Below are positions 1 through 11,095 of a stretch of 64,000 bases of DNA, piece by piece. The DNA is taken from assembly GCA_945860205.1 (NCBI GenBank), contig CAMARK010000004.1:1-64000 (forward strand), given 5' to 3'. The first letter of the stretch is position 1, and every line of letters starts with the position of its first letter. This DNA comes from Reyranella massiliensis 521. GTDB lineage: Bacteria; Pseudomonadota; Alphaproteobacteria; Reyranellales; Reyranellaceae. The translations under genes and the position numbers were made by a program. The notes beneath the pieces are model-generated. The model saw only the letters and a program-made list of their open reading frames with translations. It was not told where the DNA came from and did not search any database.

Positions 1-1302
1 GCGCCGCCTCTCACGGCCGCCGAACTCAAGGGCAGCGCGTTCCAGGGCCTCGAACTCAAGGGTTTTCAGATGAAGCCGCCGGATCCGGCGGCCGAGCCCG
101 AGCCTCCCGCGAGCGATCGCTATGAGCTCACGCTGCGCCTGGAACGCGGCGATACCGTCGAGAAGATGCTGGCCGACATCGATGTTCCCGAAGCCGATCG
201 CAAGCAGGTCGCCGAAAAGCTGCAGACGCTTCTGAAGAAGAAAAAGCTCGCGACCGGCGAGACGATCGAACTGCTGATGCAGACGATGCCCGAACAGCCC
301 GACGCGCCGCGCGTGTTGTCGCTGTCGGTACGACCACAACCGGAACGAGAGTACGTCGTCAGCCGCAAGGACGATGGCACCTATGACGCCGAAGAGAAGA
401 CCTACAAGGTGAGCCCACGCATCGTTCGCGTCGAAGGTGAACGCGACGGCTCGCTGCAGCAAAGCGGCATCAAGGCCGGCGCGCCGTCGGCAGCGATGGT
501 CGAGTTCGTCCGCGCCATGTCCTACGATGTCGATTTCCAACGCGAGCTGAAGCAGGGACAGAAGTTCACCGTGCTGCTCGAGCAACTCGTGACCAGCGAC
601 GGGTTGGTCACGCATCCGGGCCGCCTGCTGGCCGGAGAGCTGCGCCTGCTGAAACGGACGGTCACGGTGATCCGCTTCCGCCCGCAAGGCGGCGCCGACG
701 GCTTCTACAATCCCCAGGGCGAAAGTGTCGTGCGCTCGTTCCTGCGCACGCCGATGGATGCCTCGAAACTCACCTCGCGCTTCGGCATGCGCGAGCATCC
801 GATCCTGGGCTTCAGTGCGCTTCATGCCGGCGTCGACTTCTCCGCCGCTTCCGGCACGCCGATCCTCGCCGCCGGCGCCGGTAAGGTCTCGATGGCCGGC
901 TACAACGGCGGCTATGGCCTCTACGTGAAGTTGCAACATACCCAGGACGTGGCCACGGCCTACGCCCACATGTCGCGGCTGGGACCGGGCATCAAGCCCG
1001 GCGTTTCCGTACGCCAGGGCCAGGTGATCGGCTTCGTCGGCTCGACCGGCATGTCGACCGGCCCGCACTTGCACTATGAATTCCATCGCGGCGGCAAGCC
1101 GGTCAATCCGCTGGCGCAGAAGTTCGCCATGCGCGCCACCGTAGGCGGCAAGGACCTCGCCCGTTTCCAGGCGCTCACGCGGCAGTATCTCAATCAGCTG
1201 AAGAGCGCGCCGGCGGCCACCGACATCAACACGCCGGCGCCGCAGAAGACGTCGCAGGCCCCGAAGGAGCCCGCGACGCCTCAGGTCGCACGCGGCGATT
1301 AG
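1..1302 (+). CDS. M23 (LytM-type) murein endopeptidase, 5' end outside window
   Basis: Envelope metallopeptidase predicted to cut peptidoglycan cross-bridges, or to activate amidases if catalytically weak. The frame is open from base 1, so the first ATG at 70 is probably internal; 433 codons are visible. A helical region of about 220 residues with LysM/OapA-like character precedes the C-terminal M23 domain (about residues 250-375 of the visible part). Zinc ligands are the H and D of HAGVD (visible residues 275 and 279) and the second H of HLH (356-358); the H of YAH (323) completes the site. All expected ligands are present, so it should be active. The tail is rich in Ala, Pro and Thr and probably disordered. 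It converges on clpB with a 32-bp gap. The missing N-terminus should hold a signal or membrane anchor. Confidence 0.85.
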   Translation, partial: APPLTAAELKGSAFQGLELKGFQMKPPDPAAEPEPPASDRYELTLRLERGDTVEKMLADIDVPEADRKQVAEKLQTLLKKKKLATGETIELLMQTMPEQPDAPRVLSLSVRPQPEREYVVSRKDDGTYDAEEKTYKVSPRIVRVEGERDGSLQQSGIKAGAPSAAMVEFVRAMSYDVDFQRELKQGQKFTVLLEQLVTSDGLVTHPGRLLAGELRLLKRTVTVIRFRPQGGADGFYNPQGESVVRSFLRTPMDASKLTSRFGMREHPILGFSALHAGVDFSAASGTPILAAGAGKVSMAGYNGGYGLYVKLQHTQDVATAYAHMSRLGPGIKPGVSVRQGQVIGFVGSTGMSTGPHLHYEFHRGGKPVNPLAQKFAMRATVGGKDLARFQALTRQYLNQLKSAPAATDINTPAPQKTSQAPKEPATPQVARGD

Positions 1303-1334
1303 CGGCCGATAAGTAGCTAGTCGGCGGCCTCGCC

Positions 1335-3941
<2,607 letters not shown>

Positions 3942-4016
3942 TGCTCTACCCTTTCATTCACGCCCCCGTATGCGGCAGGCGAAAGAGCGGACCCCTATCC
4001 GGGCATCCTGTGATCG

Positions 4017-4044
4017 ATATGGGAAGGGATCGTGCAGGTGCAAG
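4017..4044 (-). promoter_or_regulatory. Putative RpoH (sigma-32) promoter of clpB
   Basis: Read on the minus strand, CTTGCA (4044-4039), a 15-bp spacer and CCCATAT (4023-4017) resemble the heat-shock consensus CTTGAA / CCCCATNT. Transcription would begin about 68 nt before the clpB ATG. Position, spacing and target gene all agree. The assignment rests on motif match alone. Confidence 0.6.
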
Positions 4045-4131
4045 ACCGGATCGAAGGTGCGGCTTTTCCGCGTAACGATGCCGGTCTATGAGAAAGGCCG
4101 ACACGGATCAAGAAGTCGGGGGAGAAGAGCA

Positions 4132-4692
4132 ATGTCTGGTGGGCATGGACACGTCGATACCGCGAACAAGAAGATCGCCCTGCTGGTCGCCGTGCTGGCC
4201 GCCCTGCTGGCGGTCTCGGAAATGTCAGGCAAGAGTGCACAAACCAACGGCCTCTCCAGCCACATCGATGCGTCCAACCTGTGGTCGTTCTTCCAGGCCA
4301 AGACGATCCGCCAGACCACGCTGCGCACAGCCGCCGATGGCGCCGATGCCCAATTCAAGGACAGTCCTGCCACCATGCCGGCGGCGCTCAAGACACAATC
4401 GGAGCTGTGGCGGCGCACCGCCCAGCGCTACGACTCGGAACCCGAGACCAATGAAGGCCGCAAGGAATTGATGGCCCGGGCCAAGGCGAAGGAGGCATAC
4501 CGCGACCGATCGCTGGCGGCCTACCACATGTTCGAATACGCCTCGGCCTGCTTTCAACTGGCCATCGTGCTGGCCGGCGCGGCCGCGCTGACCGCGGTTG
4601 TCTGGCTCACCTTCGTCTCATTCGGCCTGGCGGCGGTCGGTATCGGCTTCACCGTGCTGGGGTTCGCGGCGCCGACCCTGCTTCATATCTAG
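4132..4692 (+). CDS. DUF4337 family inner-membrane protein
   Basis: Unknown-function membrane protein of 186 residues. The start is the ATG at 4132 because it follows a strong GGGGGAGAAG ribosome site and gives the family's usual opening (MSGGHGHVDTANKKIALLVA); the frame is open further upstream but unlikely to be used. One hydrophobic segment lies at about 13-30 and two more at 135-185. Between them is a soluble helical region containing ASNLWSFFQAKTIRQTT, a stretch I recall as conserved in DUF4337. A periplasmic or cytoplasmic helical loop between the membrane segments is likely. It is divergent from clpB and the space between (3942-4131) holds the clpB promoter. Confidence 0.8.
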   Translation: MSGGHGHVDTANKKIALLVAVLAALLAVSEMSGKSAQTNGLSSHIDASNLWSFFQAKTIRQTTLRTAADGADAQFKDSPATMPAALKTQSELWRRTAQRYDSEPETNEGRKELMARAKAKEAYRDRSLAAYHMFEYASACFQLAIVLAGAAALTAVVWLTFVSFGLAAVGIGFTVLGFAAPTLLHI

Positions 4693-4711
4693 GGCCCACG
4701 AAAACAGGGAC

Positions 4712-4745
4712 AAAAAAACACCCGATGGCGGCTGCCATCGGGTGT
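4712..4745 (-). terminator. Rho-independent terminator of the DUF4167 gene
   Basis: Perfect 12-bp stem ACACCCGATGGC / GCCATCGGGTGT with a 4-nt loop at 4718-4745. It is followed on the minus strand by a T run (plus-strand A run 4712-4718). It lies 25 bp beyond the stop of the DUF4167 gene and in front of the convergent DUF4337 stop. Confidence 0.85.
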
Positions 4746-4769
4746 TCCTGAAACTCTCTTCCGGATCGG

Positions 4770-5384
4770 CTATCCGCCGCGCCGACCGGCCGGTGGCGTG
4801 AAAGCCGGGACCTCAGGCTGATCGTCGACCGCCGGATCCTCCTCGGACGAGGTGCTACGCCCGTTTTGCAGGAATGCGACACCGCCCAAGCCGGGATCGG
4901 CTTCGTTGGCGTCATCCCCGCGACCGCCCATGCGCTCGCCCGGGGCATGGCCGTTGGCGTTGCTAGGTGGCGGGCCGGATTGCTGCCCCCCCGGCTGACC
5001 CTGCTGCTGCGGTTTGGGATTGGCCTGGCCGCCCTCTTCGTCGCCATAACCCACGTTGTTGCGCTGGCCGAAGCCGCCCATCGTCTGGATCATGCGGAAA
5101 TAGTGGTCGGCGTACTGCCAATAGGCCTCGGCCTGGATGCGATCGCCCGAAGCGGCCGCCTCCCGGGCCAGCGCCTGGTACTTGTCGAACACCTGATGCG
5201 CATTGCCGCGAACCCGAACGTCGGGGCCGCTGCTGTCGAACATCTGATTTCGATTGGGCGGGCGATTGGGATTGTGGTGCTGCTGCTTGTGGTGGTTGTT
5301 GTGGCCACCGCCACCTCCGCCACCACCACCGCCGCCACCACCATTGCGACCGCCGCGCGATCGCTGACGATTGTTTGGTCTCAT
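4770..5384 (-). CDS. DUF4167 domain protein with polyglycine N-terminus
   Basis: Cytoplasmic protein of unknown function, 204 residues. An Arg/Asn-rich start (MRPNNRQRSRGGRNGG) runs into 13 consecutive Gly, then a His/Asn/Pro-rich stretch. The conserved DUF4167 core (about 45-100) follows, with RGNAHQVFDKYQALAREA and a Trp/Tyr-rich helix (AYWQYADHYFRMI). The C-terminal half is Gly/Gln/Pro-rich and probably disordered. The basic low-complexity N-terminus resembles RNA-binding RGG-type tails; this is inference. The family typically sits downstream of prfA-prmC in alphaproteobacteria, as here, though separated from prmC by about 180 bp. It ends at a strong terminator. Confidence 0.85.
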   Translation of the reverse strand: MRPNNRQRSRGGRNGGGGGGGGGGGGGHNNHHKQQHHNPNRPPNRNQMFDSSGPDVRVRGNAHQVFDKYQALAREAAASGDRIQAEAYWQYADHYFRMIQTMGGFGQRNNVGYGDEEGGQANPKPQQQGQPGGQQSGPPPSNANGHAPGERMGGRGDDANEADPGLGGVAFLQNGRSTSSEEDPAVDDQPEVPAFTPPAGRRGG

Positions 5385-5567
5385 TAACCTAGGGCCAGTT
5401 ACACGCCGGACGGGGTTGTTGTTGTTAGCGACCCTCTGCCCTTCCTGGGCGCCGTCACGGCTATTTTTCAGAGGGATATAATTTGCCCACCGCCATCGAT
5501 CGGCACAGGCTAAGCCCCCTAAGGGACAGTTCGCAAGCTAGTCCTATTCCCTTCCCTTGCCAACTCT

Positions 5568-6440
5568 TTAATGCGTCGCCGACACGATCCGGTCGATCCC
5601 GCCGAGATCCTTCCAGGGATTGCCCACTGCAAATCCAGCAACCGACAAAAGCGCTGATATATCAGGGGCTTGGCCCTCTCCTGCCTCGATCAGCACACGA
5701 CCCCCGGAAACGACCAGCCCGGCTGCCTGGCCGGCGATGGCGCGATAGGCGGCAAGCCCATCCCCACCCCCGTCCAGGGCCAGTCGGGGCTCAAAGCGAG
5801 CGACTTCAGGCATCAGCGCGTCGATCGCGGCCGTCTCGATGTAGGGTGGGTTGGAAACCAGCAGGTCGAAAGGCCCGCCCAATTGCTCGGCCCAGCCTTG
5901 ATGCCGCCAGTCGCCGCCGACAAGGCGCGTGCGGGCAACGACACCCAACGCGTCGGCATTGCCCTGAGCGACTGAAAGAGCCTCCGCCGATGCGTCCATG
6001 CCGACACCCCGGGCGTTGGGAAATTCCCGAAGGAGCGTGAGAAGCAGACATCCCGAGCCGACGCCGAGATCGACAATGCGCCATGGCTCCGTCCTTCCCG
6101 GCATCAGCGCCAGCGCCGCTTCGATCACCGTTTCGCTGTCGGGCCGCGGCACGAGAACGGCCGACGACACCTTGAACGGCAATCCCCAGAATTCGCGCTC
6201 GCCCACGACATAGGCCATCGGCTCGCGCCGGATTCTCCGCGCGGTCAGTGCGCGTAACGCTTCTACCACCACGGGCGGCGGCGCCTCGTCGCCGTGGGCG
6301 ATCAACCATTCGATGGTGATTCCGCCGGCATGGGCCAGCAGCAGGCGGGCTTCGAAGCGGGCGTTGTCGATGCCGGCTGCTGTCAGCGCGACGGCGGTAT
6401 CGCGCAGCAGCGCGTCGTAGCGCGCGGCCCCGGCCACCAA
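5568..6440 (-). CDS. prmC: Release factor N5-glutamine methyltransferase PrmC
   Basis: SAM-dependent enzyme that methylates the Gln of the GGQ motif in peptide release factors. At 290 residues it is of usual length. An N-terminal helical domain (1-80) precedes the Rossmann methyltransferase fold with motif I VDLGVGSGCL (about 123-132). The diagnostic NPPY is near 195-198. The start is TTG at 6440 immediately after the prfA stop (6443-6441), or the adjoining GTG at 6437. This zero-gap arrangement implies translational coupling to its own substrate's gene, prfA. Confidence 0.95.
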   Translation of the reverse strand: MVAGAARYDALLRDTAVALTAAGIDNARFEARLLLAHAGGITIEWLIAHGDEAPPPVVVEALRALTARRIRREPMAYVVGEREFWGLPFKVSSAVLVPRPDSETVIEAALALMPGRTEPWRIVDLGVGSGCLLLTLLREFPNARGVGMDASAEALSVAQGNADALGVVARTRLVGGDWRHQGWAEQLGGPFDLLVSNPPYIETAAIDALMPEVARFEPRLALDGGGDGLAAYRAIAGQAAGLVVSGGRVLIEAGEGQAPDISALLSVAGFAVGNPWKDLGGIDRIVSATH

Positions 6441-7505
6441 CTAGGCCGCCAACTCCGCCAGACGGCTCGCCTCGTCGTCGGCGGTCAGCGCGTCGATCAA
6501 CTCGTCCAGCCCGCGGCCCTCGAGGACCTCGTCGAGCTTGTAGAGCGTGAGGTTAATGCGGTGATCGGTGACGCGGCTCTGCGGGAAATTGTAGGTGCGG
6601 ATGCGTTCGCTGCGATCGCCGCTGCCGACCTGACCCTTGCGGTCGGCTGAGCGAATGTCGTCGCGGCGCTGGCGCTCGGCGTCGTAGAGCCGGGCGCGCA
6701 AGATCTTCATCGCCTTGGCCTTGTTCTTGTGCTGGCTCTTCTCGTCCTGCTGGCTGACGACGGTATTGGTCGGGATATGGGTGATGCGCACCGCCGAATC
6801 GGTGGTGTTGACCGACTGGCCGCCCGGTCCGGAGGAGCGGAAGACATCGATCCTGAGGTCCTTCTCATCGATCTTGATGTCGAATTCCTCGGCCTCCGGC
6901 AGCACCGCGACGGTCGCCGCAGACGTATGGATGCGGCCCGAGCCTTCTGTGGCCGGCACACGCTGCACGCGATGCACGCCCGATTCGAACTTCAGCCGGG
7001 CGAATACGCTGCGGCCGGTCACGGTCGCGATCGCCTCCTTGTAGCCGCCGATGCCGGTATCGGAGAGCTCCATGATCTCGAACTTCCAGCCATGCTCGGC
7101 GGCGTAGCGCTGGTACATGCGAAAGAGGTCGGCCGCGAACAGGGCGGCCTCGTCGCCGCCCGTGCCGGCGCGGATTTCCAGGATGGCGTTCTTCTCGTCG
7201 GCCGCATCCTTGGGCAGCAGCATGCGCTTCACCGCATGCTCAAGTTCGGGCAGGCGCTTGCGCAGCGCCGACGCCTCTTCCTCGGCGATCGCCTTCATGT
7301 CGGGATCGGCCGCCATCGCCTCGGCGTCCTTCAGCTCCTGCTCGGCCTTGTGCCATGCGTTCACCGCCTCGACGAGCGGGCCGAGGTCAGCATATTCCTT
7401 CGAGGCCGCGACGAACTTCTGCGAATCGAGGGTGCCGGCGGAAAGTGCCGCCTGCAATTCGGCGTGGCGGGTCACGATCTGGTTGAGCTTGAGCAAAAGC
7501 GACAC
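6441..7505 (-). CDS. prfA: Peptide chain release factor 1
   Basis: Class I release factor that reads UAA and UAG and triggers peptidyl-tRNA hydrolysis on the ribosome. 354 residues. The GGQ catalytic motif is at 228-230 inside [16 protein letters not shown]. The PVT-type codon-reading region falls in the preceding central domain, where the helix is not easily picked out by eye. The GTG start at 7505 gives [11 protein letters not shown]. It lies 5 bp after hisS and abuts prmC, whose product modifies the GGQ glutamine. Confidence 0.97.
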   Translation of the reverse strand: MSLLLKLNQIVTRHAELQAALSAGTLDSQKFVAASKEYADLGPLVEAVNAWHKAEQELKDAEAMAADPDMKAIAEEEASALRKRLPELEHAVKRMLLPKDAADEKNAILEIRAGTGGDEAALFAADLFRMYQRYAAEHGWKFEIMELSDTGIGGYKEAIATVTGRSVFARLKFESGVHRVQRVPATEGSGRIHTSAATVAVLPEAEEFDIKIDEKDLRIDVFRSSGPGGQSVNTTDSAVRITHIPTNTVVSQQDEKSQHKNKAKAMKILRARLYDAERQRRDDIRSADRKGQVGSGDRSERIRTYNFPQSRVTDHRINLTLYKLDEVLEGRGLDELIDALTADDEASRLAELAA

Positions 7506-7510
7506 GAGGT

Positions 7511-8752
7511 TCAGCCCTTCAATGCGTCGGCGAGGGCGTCGAGTGCCACTTCACGCTGATCGCCACTATCAAAATCCTTGAGCTGGGCCACGCCCTTGGC
7601 CAGTTCGTCGTCGCCGATGATGATGGCGGCGCGCGCGTTGAGCTTGTTGGCCCGCTGCAGGCGCCGCTTCATGTTGCCGCGATAGTCCTGCTCCACCGTG
7701 ATGCCCTGGCGGCGAAGCGCCCGGGCAATCCCCAGCGCCTTGGCCTCGGCGGCGGCACCCAGAGGCGCGATCACCACCGCCCGCGGCTCGGCCGGCGGCT
7801 CGTTGCACAGCATCATCAGCCGTTCGATGCCGCCAGCCCAGCCGATGCCCGCCGTCGGCGGTCCGCCCAGCTCGGCGATCAGCCCATCATAGCGGCCGCC
7901 GCCCAGCACGGTGCCCTGCGCGCCGATGTGGGTGGTAACGAATTCGAAGGCGGTGTGGGTGTAGTAATCCAGCCCGCGCACCAAGGTGGGATCGACCTCG
8001 AAGGCGATGCCGGCGGCCGAAAGCCCGTCCTGTACCGCCGCGAAGAAGTCGCGGCTGGCCTGGTTGAGGTGGTCGGCAAAGGACGGCGCGCCGGCATTGA
8101 TCGCCTTGTCGCCCTCGTCCTTGCTGTCGAGGATGCGGAGCGGATTGCGCTGCAGGCGGCTCTTCGAATCTTCCGACAACTTCCCGATGTGGGCCGAGTA
8201 GTAGTCGACCAATACTTTGCGGTAGACGGCCCGACACTCCGGGTCGCCCAGCGAATTGATCTTGAGGACGCAGCGCTCGAGGATACCTAGCCGGTCGAGA
8301 ATGTCGGCGGCCACCGAGATCACTTCGATGTCGGCGCCAGGCTCCGGCGCGCCAAGCACCTCGATGTCGATCTGGTGGAACTGGCGCTGCCGGCCTTTCT
8401 GCGGCCGCTCGTAGCGAAACATCGGGCCGGCGGCGAAGACCTTGAGCGGCAGCTGCTGAGTGAGCTCGCCGTTGGACACGAAGGCGCGGCAGATGCCGGC
8501 GGTATATTCCGGCCGCAGGGTGAGCGATTCGTCGCCACGATCCTTGAACGTGTACATCTCCTTGGAGACGACGTCGGTGGTCTCGCCGATTCCGCGCGCG
8601 AAAAGCTCGGTGAACTCGAAGATCGGCGTCGCCATCTCGCGATAGCCGTAGAGCCGCGCCACATCGCGCGCCGTGCCGATCACGTGGGCGAAGCGCCTGT
8701 ATTCGTCGGGGAGAAGATCGTGCGTGCCACGCACGGGCTGAAGCTTGCTCAC
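7511..8752 (-). CDS. hisS: Histidyl-tRNA synthetase
   Basis: Class II aminoacyl-tRNA synthetase charging tRNA-His; homodimer in the cytoplasm. 413 residues. Class II motif 2 region [16 protein letters not shown] (about 113-128), the His-A signature [14 protein letters not shown] (near 257-270), and motif 3 with [10 protein letters not shown] and [11 protein letters not shown] are all visible. A C-terminal anticodon-binding domain follows from about 325. The GTG start gives [15 protein letters not shown], the family's normal opening. It sits in the minus-strand run between ispG and prfA. Confidence 0.97.
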   Translation of the reverse strand: MSKLQPVRGTHDLLPDEYRRFAHVIGTARDVARLYGYREMATPIFEFTELFARGIGETTDVVSKEMYTFKDRGDESLTLRPEYTAGICRAFVSNGELTQQLPLKVFAAGPMFRYERPQKGRQRQFHQIDIEVLGAPEPGADIEVISVAADILDRLGILERCVLKINSLGDPECRAVYRKVLVDYYSAHIGKLSEDSKSRLQRNPLRILDSKDEGDKAINAGAPSFADHLNQASRDFFAAVQDGLSAAGIAFEVDPTLVRGLDYYTHTAFEFVTTHIGAQGTVLGGGRYDGLIAELGGPPTAGIGWAGGIERLMMLCNEPPAEPRAVVIAPLGAAAEAKALGIARALRRQGITVEQDYRGNMKRRLQRANKLNARAAIIIGDDELAKGVAQLKDFDSGDQREVALDALADALKG

Positions 8753-8798
8753 GGGAAATCGCCTTGGGAAAAAGTCGACGGGAAGAGGTCGGAGGTCG

Positions 8799-9950
8799 CT
8801 ACTCGGCGGCGGCGCGATGTCGCTCCTGTTCGAGCTTGGCGGCTTCGGCGACCTTGGCGGCCTCGATCTCGGCCGCCTTCTTCTCGATCAATCCGACCAG
8901 GTGGTCGATGACGTTGCCGTCCTTCAGCCTGTGATGCGGGACGCCGGCGATGTAGACCTGATGGTTGTTGGCGCCGCCGCCGGTGAAGCCGATATCGGTT
9001 TCGCGCGCCTCGCCGGGGCCGTTCACGACGCAGCCGATCACCGACACCGTCATCGGCGTGGTGATGTGGCCGACGCGCTTCTCCAGCGCCTCGACGGTGC
9101 GGATCACGTCGTACTGCTGCCGCGCGCAGGACGGGCAGGAAATGATGTTAACGCCACGGTGGCGCAGGTTGAGCGCCTTTAGCATCTCGAAGCCGACGCG
9201 GACCTCTTCCTCGGGCTCGGCCGACAACGAGACGCGGATCGTGTCGCCGATGCCCGCCCACAGAAGCGAGCCCATGCCGATCGAAGATTTGACCGTGCCG
9301 GTGCGGGTGCCGCCCGCTTCGGTGACGCCGACATGCAGCGGGTAGTCGCAGGCGTCGGCGAGCTGCTGGTAGGCCGCGACTGCAAGGAAGACGTCGGAGG
9401 CCTTCACGCTGATCTTGAACTCGTGGAAGTCGTGGTCCTGCAGGATGCGTGCATGATCGAGCGCGCTCTCGACCATCGCCTCCGGGCAGGGCTCGCCGTA
9501 CTTGTCCAGCAGGTCCTTCTCGAGCGACCCGGCATTGACGCCGATGCGCATCGAGCAGCCGTGATCCTTGGCCGCCTTCACGACCTCGCGCACCCGATCG
9601 GCACTGCCGATGTTGCCGGGGTTGATCCGCAGGCAGGCAGCGCCCGCTTCGGCGGCCTCGATGGCGCGCTTGTAGTGAAAATGGATGTCGGCAACGATCG
9701 GCACCTTCGAGGCCCGCACGATCGTGGAGAGCGCCGCCGTCGACTCCTCATCAGGGCAGGAAACGCGCACGATATCGACGCCGGCTTCCTCGGAAAGGCG
9801 GATCTGCGCGATCGTCGCCTCGGCATCGGCCGTCAGCGTGTTGGTCATGGTCTGAACCGTGATCGGCGAATCGCCGCCGACCGGCACGGACCCAACCATG
9901 ATCCGCCGCGATTTGCGGCGAATGATGTCGCGATAGGGCCTGATGCTCAT
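8799..9950 (-). CDS. ispG: 4-hydroxy-3-methylbut-2-enyl diphosphate synthase (IspG/GcpE)
   Basis: Iron-sulfur enzyme of the MEP isoprenoid pathway: converts methylerythritol cyclodiphosphate to HMBPP. With the ATG at 9950 the protein is 383 residues ([15 protein letters not shown]); a TTG three codons upstream is also possible. An N-terminal TIM-barrel half (RINPGNIG near 107-114) and the C-terminal cluster domain with [10 protein letters not shown] are present. The third cluster cysteine is in [12 protein letters not shown]. The C-terminal tail is Ala/Glu/Lys-rich and extends past the conserved domain. Next to a RodZ-type gene, as in enterobacteria. Confidence 0.96.
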   Translation of the reverse strand: MSIRPYRDIIRRKSRRIMVGSVPVGGDSPITVQTMTNTLTADAEATIAQIRLSEEAGVDIVRVSCPDEESTAALSTIVRASKVPIVADIHFHYKRAIEAAEAGAACLRINPGNIGSADRVREVVKAAKDHGCSMRIGVNAGSLEKDLLDKYGEPCPEAMVESALDHARILQDHDFHEFKISVKASDVFLAVAAYQQLADACDYPLHVGVTEAGGTRTGTVKSSIGMGSLLWAGIGDTIRVSLSAEPEEEVRVGFEMLKALNLRHRGVNIISCPSCARQQYDVIRTVEALEKRVGHITTPMTVSVIGCVVNGPGEARETDIGFTGGGANNHQVYIAGVPHHRLKDGNVIDHLVGLIEKKAAEIEAAKVAEAAKLEQERHRAAAE

Positions 9951-10007
9951 ACCCTGCAATGTAGCTGTGGGCGGGCGGCTTATCCAGCCGCCGGGGCGCC
10001 GTCCGGC

Positions 10008-11015
10008 CTAACGCGCGTCGATGACGCGGTAGGCGATTCCGGCCGGCACGACGTAGGTTTCGCCGGCACGAACGTAGGTCTGGGCCAGCACGTCGCCGCT
10101 GGGCGCCCGCAATTCCACCCAGCTGTTGACGCGCACGCTGACCGGCGTGTCGAATTTCACCGGCAGGCTCGGCATTGATTCGGTCGCCGGCGTGCGCGCC
10201 ACGGCTTCCTCGGTCGCCGGCGCGTTCGGCGCGGGCGCATTCGGAACGGGTGTCGCTGGTGTGGCGATGCGCGGCGGCGGCTCGACCTGTGCCGGCGGTT
10301 GTGCTGCCTGCGCCTGACCGATGGCGGGGACCGACATCACGATCGGCGGCGGCGGTGCGGGTACGGCAACGACGACGGGCGGCGCGAGCGGCGCGGGCTG
10401 GACGACGGTCTCTTGCCGCGGCGCGGGCCAGACTTCGGCGGGCAACCCGCCCGGCATGGTGCGGACTTCCTTGACCACAGGCGTAGCGGGTACGGCAGGA
10501 GCCGCAGCGGAGTCGGCTGCGGGCTGCGACAATGCAGCGGGGCGCGACGCCAACAGGCGATCCGGCACCGGCGGAACTTTTTCGGCGATCACCGACTGCT
10601 CACGCGGCAAATAATTCCACACGGCGTAGCCGGCACCGACGACGAGCAGGATGGTCAACACGGCGAGGCCGATCGGCGCGCGCCTCTCCACGATCGGGAA
10701 GTCGGCCGGCAGCGACAGAGGGCGCTTGATGGGAACCGGACCGGAGAGATGATAGGCGGTCAGCACCTTCTCGGGGTCGAGTCCGACATGCGCCGAATAG
10801 GCCCGCAGGAACGCCGGGATGTAGGCGGCGCCAGGCAGCTTGTCGAAGCGACCATCCTCGATCGCCTCGAGATGGCTACGCCGAATGCGCAAGCTCTTCT
10901 CGACCTCAGACAAGTCGAGACCACGCGCCTCGCGTTGATCGCGCAGCAACCGACCAACCGCGCGGCCCGGTGTGGCCTCGCGTTCAACCGCTCGCCAATC
11001 AACCTGATCCGGCAT
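10008..11015 (-). CDS. RodZ-like helix-turn-helix membrane protein
   Basis: Probable cell-shape protein linking MreB to the membrane. 335 residues: HTH_25 domain at about 20-90 (LRDQREARGLDLSEVE, then IPAFLRAYSAHVGLD), a cytoplasmic linker, one membrane segment (about 123-142, IGLAVLTILLVVGAGYAVW), a long Pro/Ala-rich periplasmic linker, and a C-terminal DUF4115 domain (about 265-335, WVELRAPSGDVLAQ). This is the full RodZ layout. In E. coli rodZ also precedes ispG. RodZ function is inferred from architecture and location; some alphaproteobacterial members are annotated only as HTH/DUF4115 proteins. Confidence 0.8.
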   Translation of the reverse strand: MPDQVDWRAVEREATPGRAVGRLLRDQREARGLDLSEVEKSLRIRRSHLEAIEDGRFDKLPGAAYIPAFLRAYSAHVGLDPEKVLTAYHLSGPVPIKRPLSLPADFPIVERRAPIGLAVLTILLVVGAGYAVWNYLPREQSVIAEKVPPVPDRLLASRPAALSQPAADSAAAPAVPATPVVKEVRTMPGGLPAEVWPAPRQETVVQPAPLAPPVVVAVPAPPPPIVMSVPAIGQAQAAQPPAQVEPPPRIATPATPVPNAPAPNAPATEEAVARTPATESMPSLPVKFDTPVSVRVNSWVELRAPSGDVLAQTYVRAGETYVVPAGIAYRVIDAR

Positions 11016-11095
11016 GAATAGACCCTGCTTTCCCCTCGCGAGTGACTCTTAGCAGAGGCGCAATGACAGGGCAAAAGCGATTCGACTTCTCGTCG

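Noticed and set aside
5290-5345. Repetitive GGN/CCN stretch as a CRISPR or tandem-repeat array
   Set aside because: It encodes the polyglycine run of the DUF4167 protein; no spacers or defined repeat unit.
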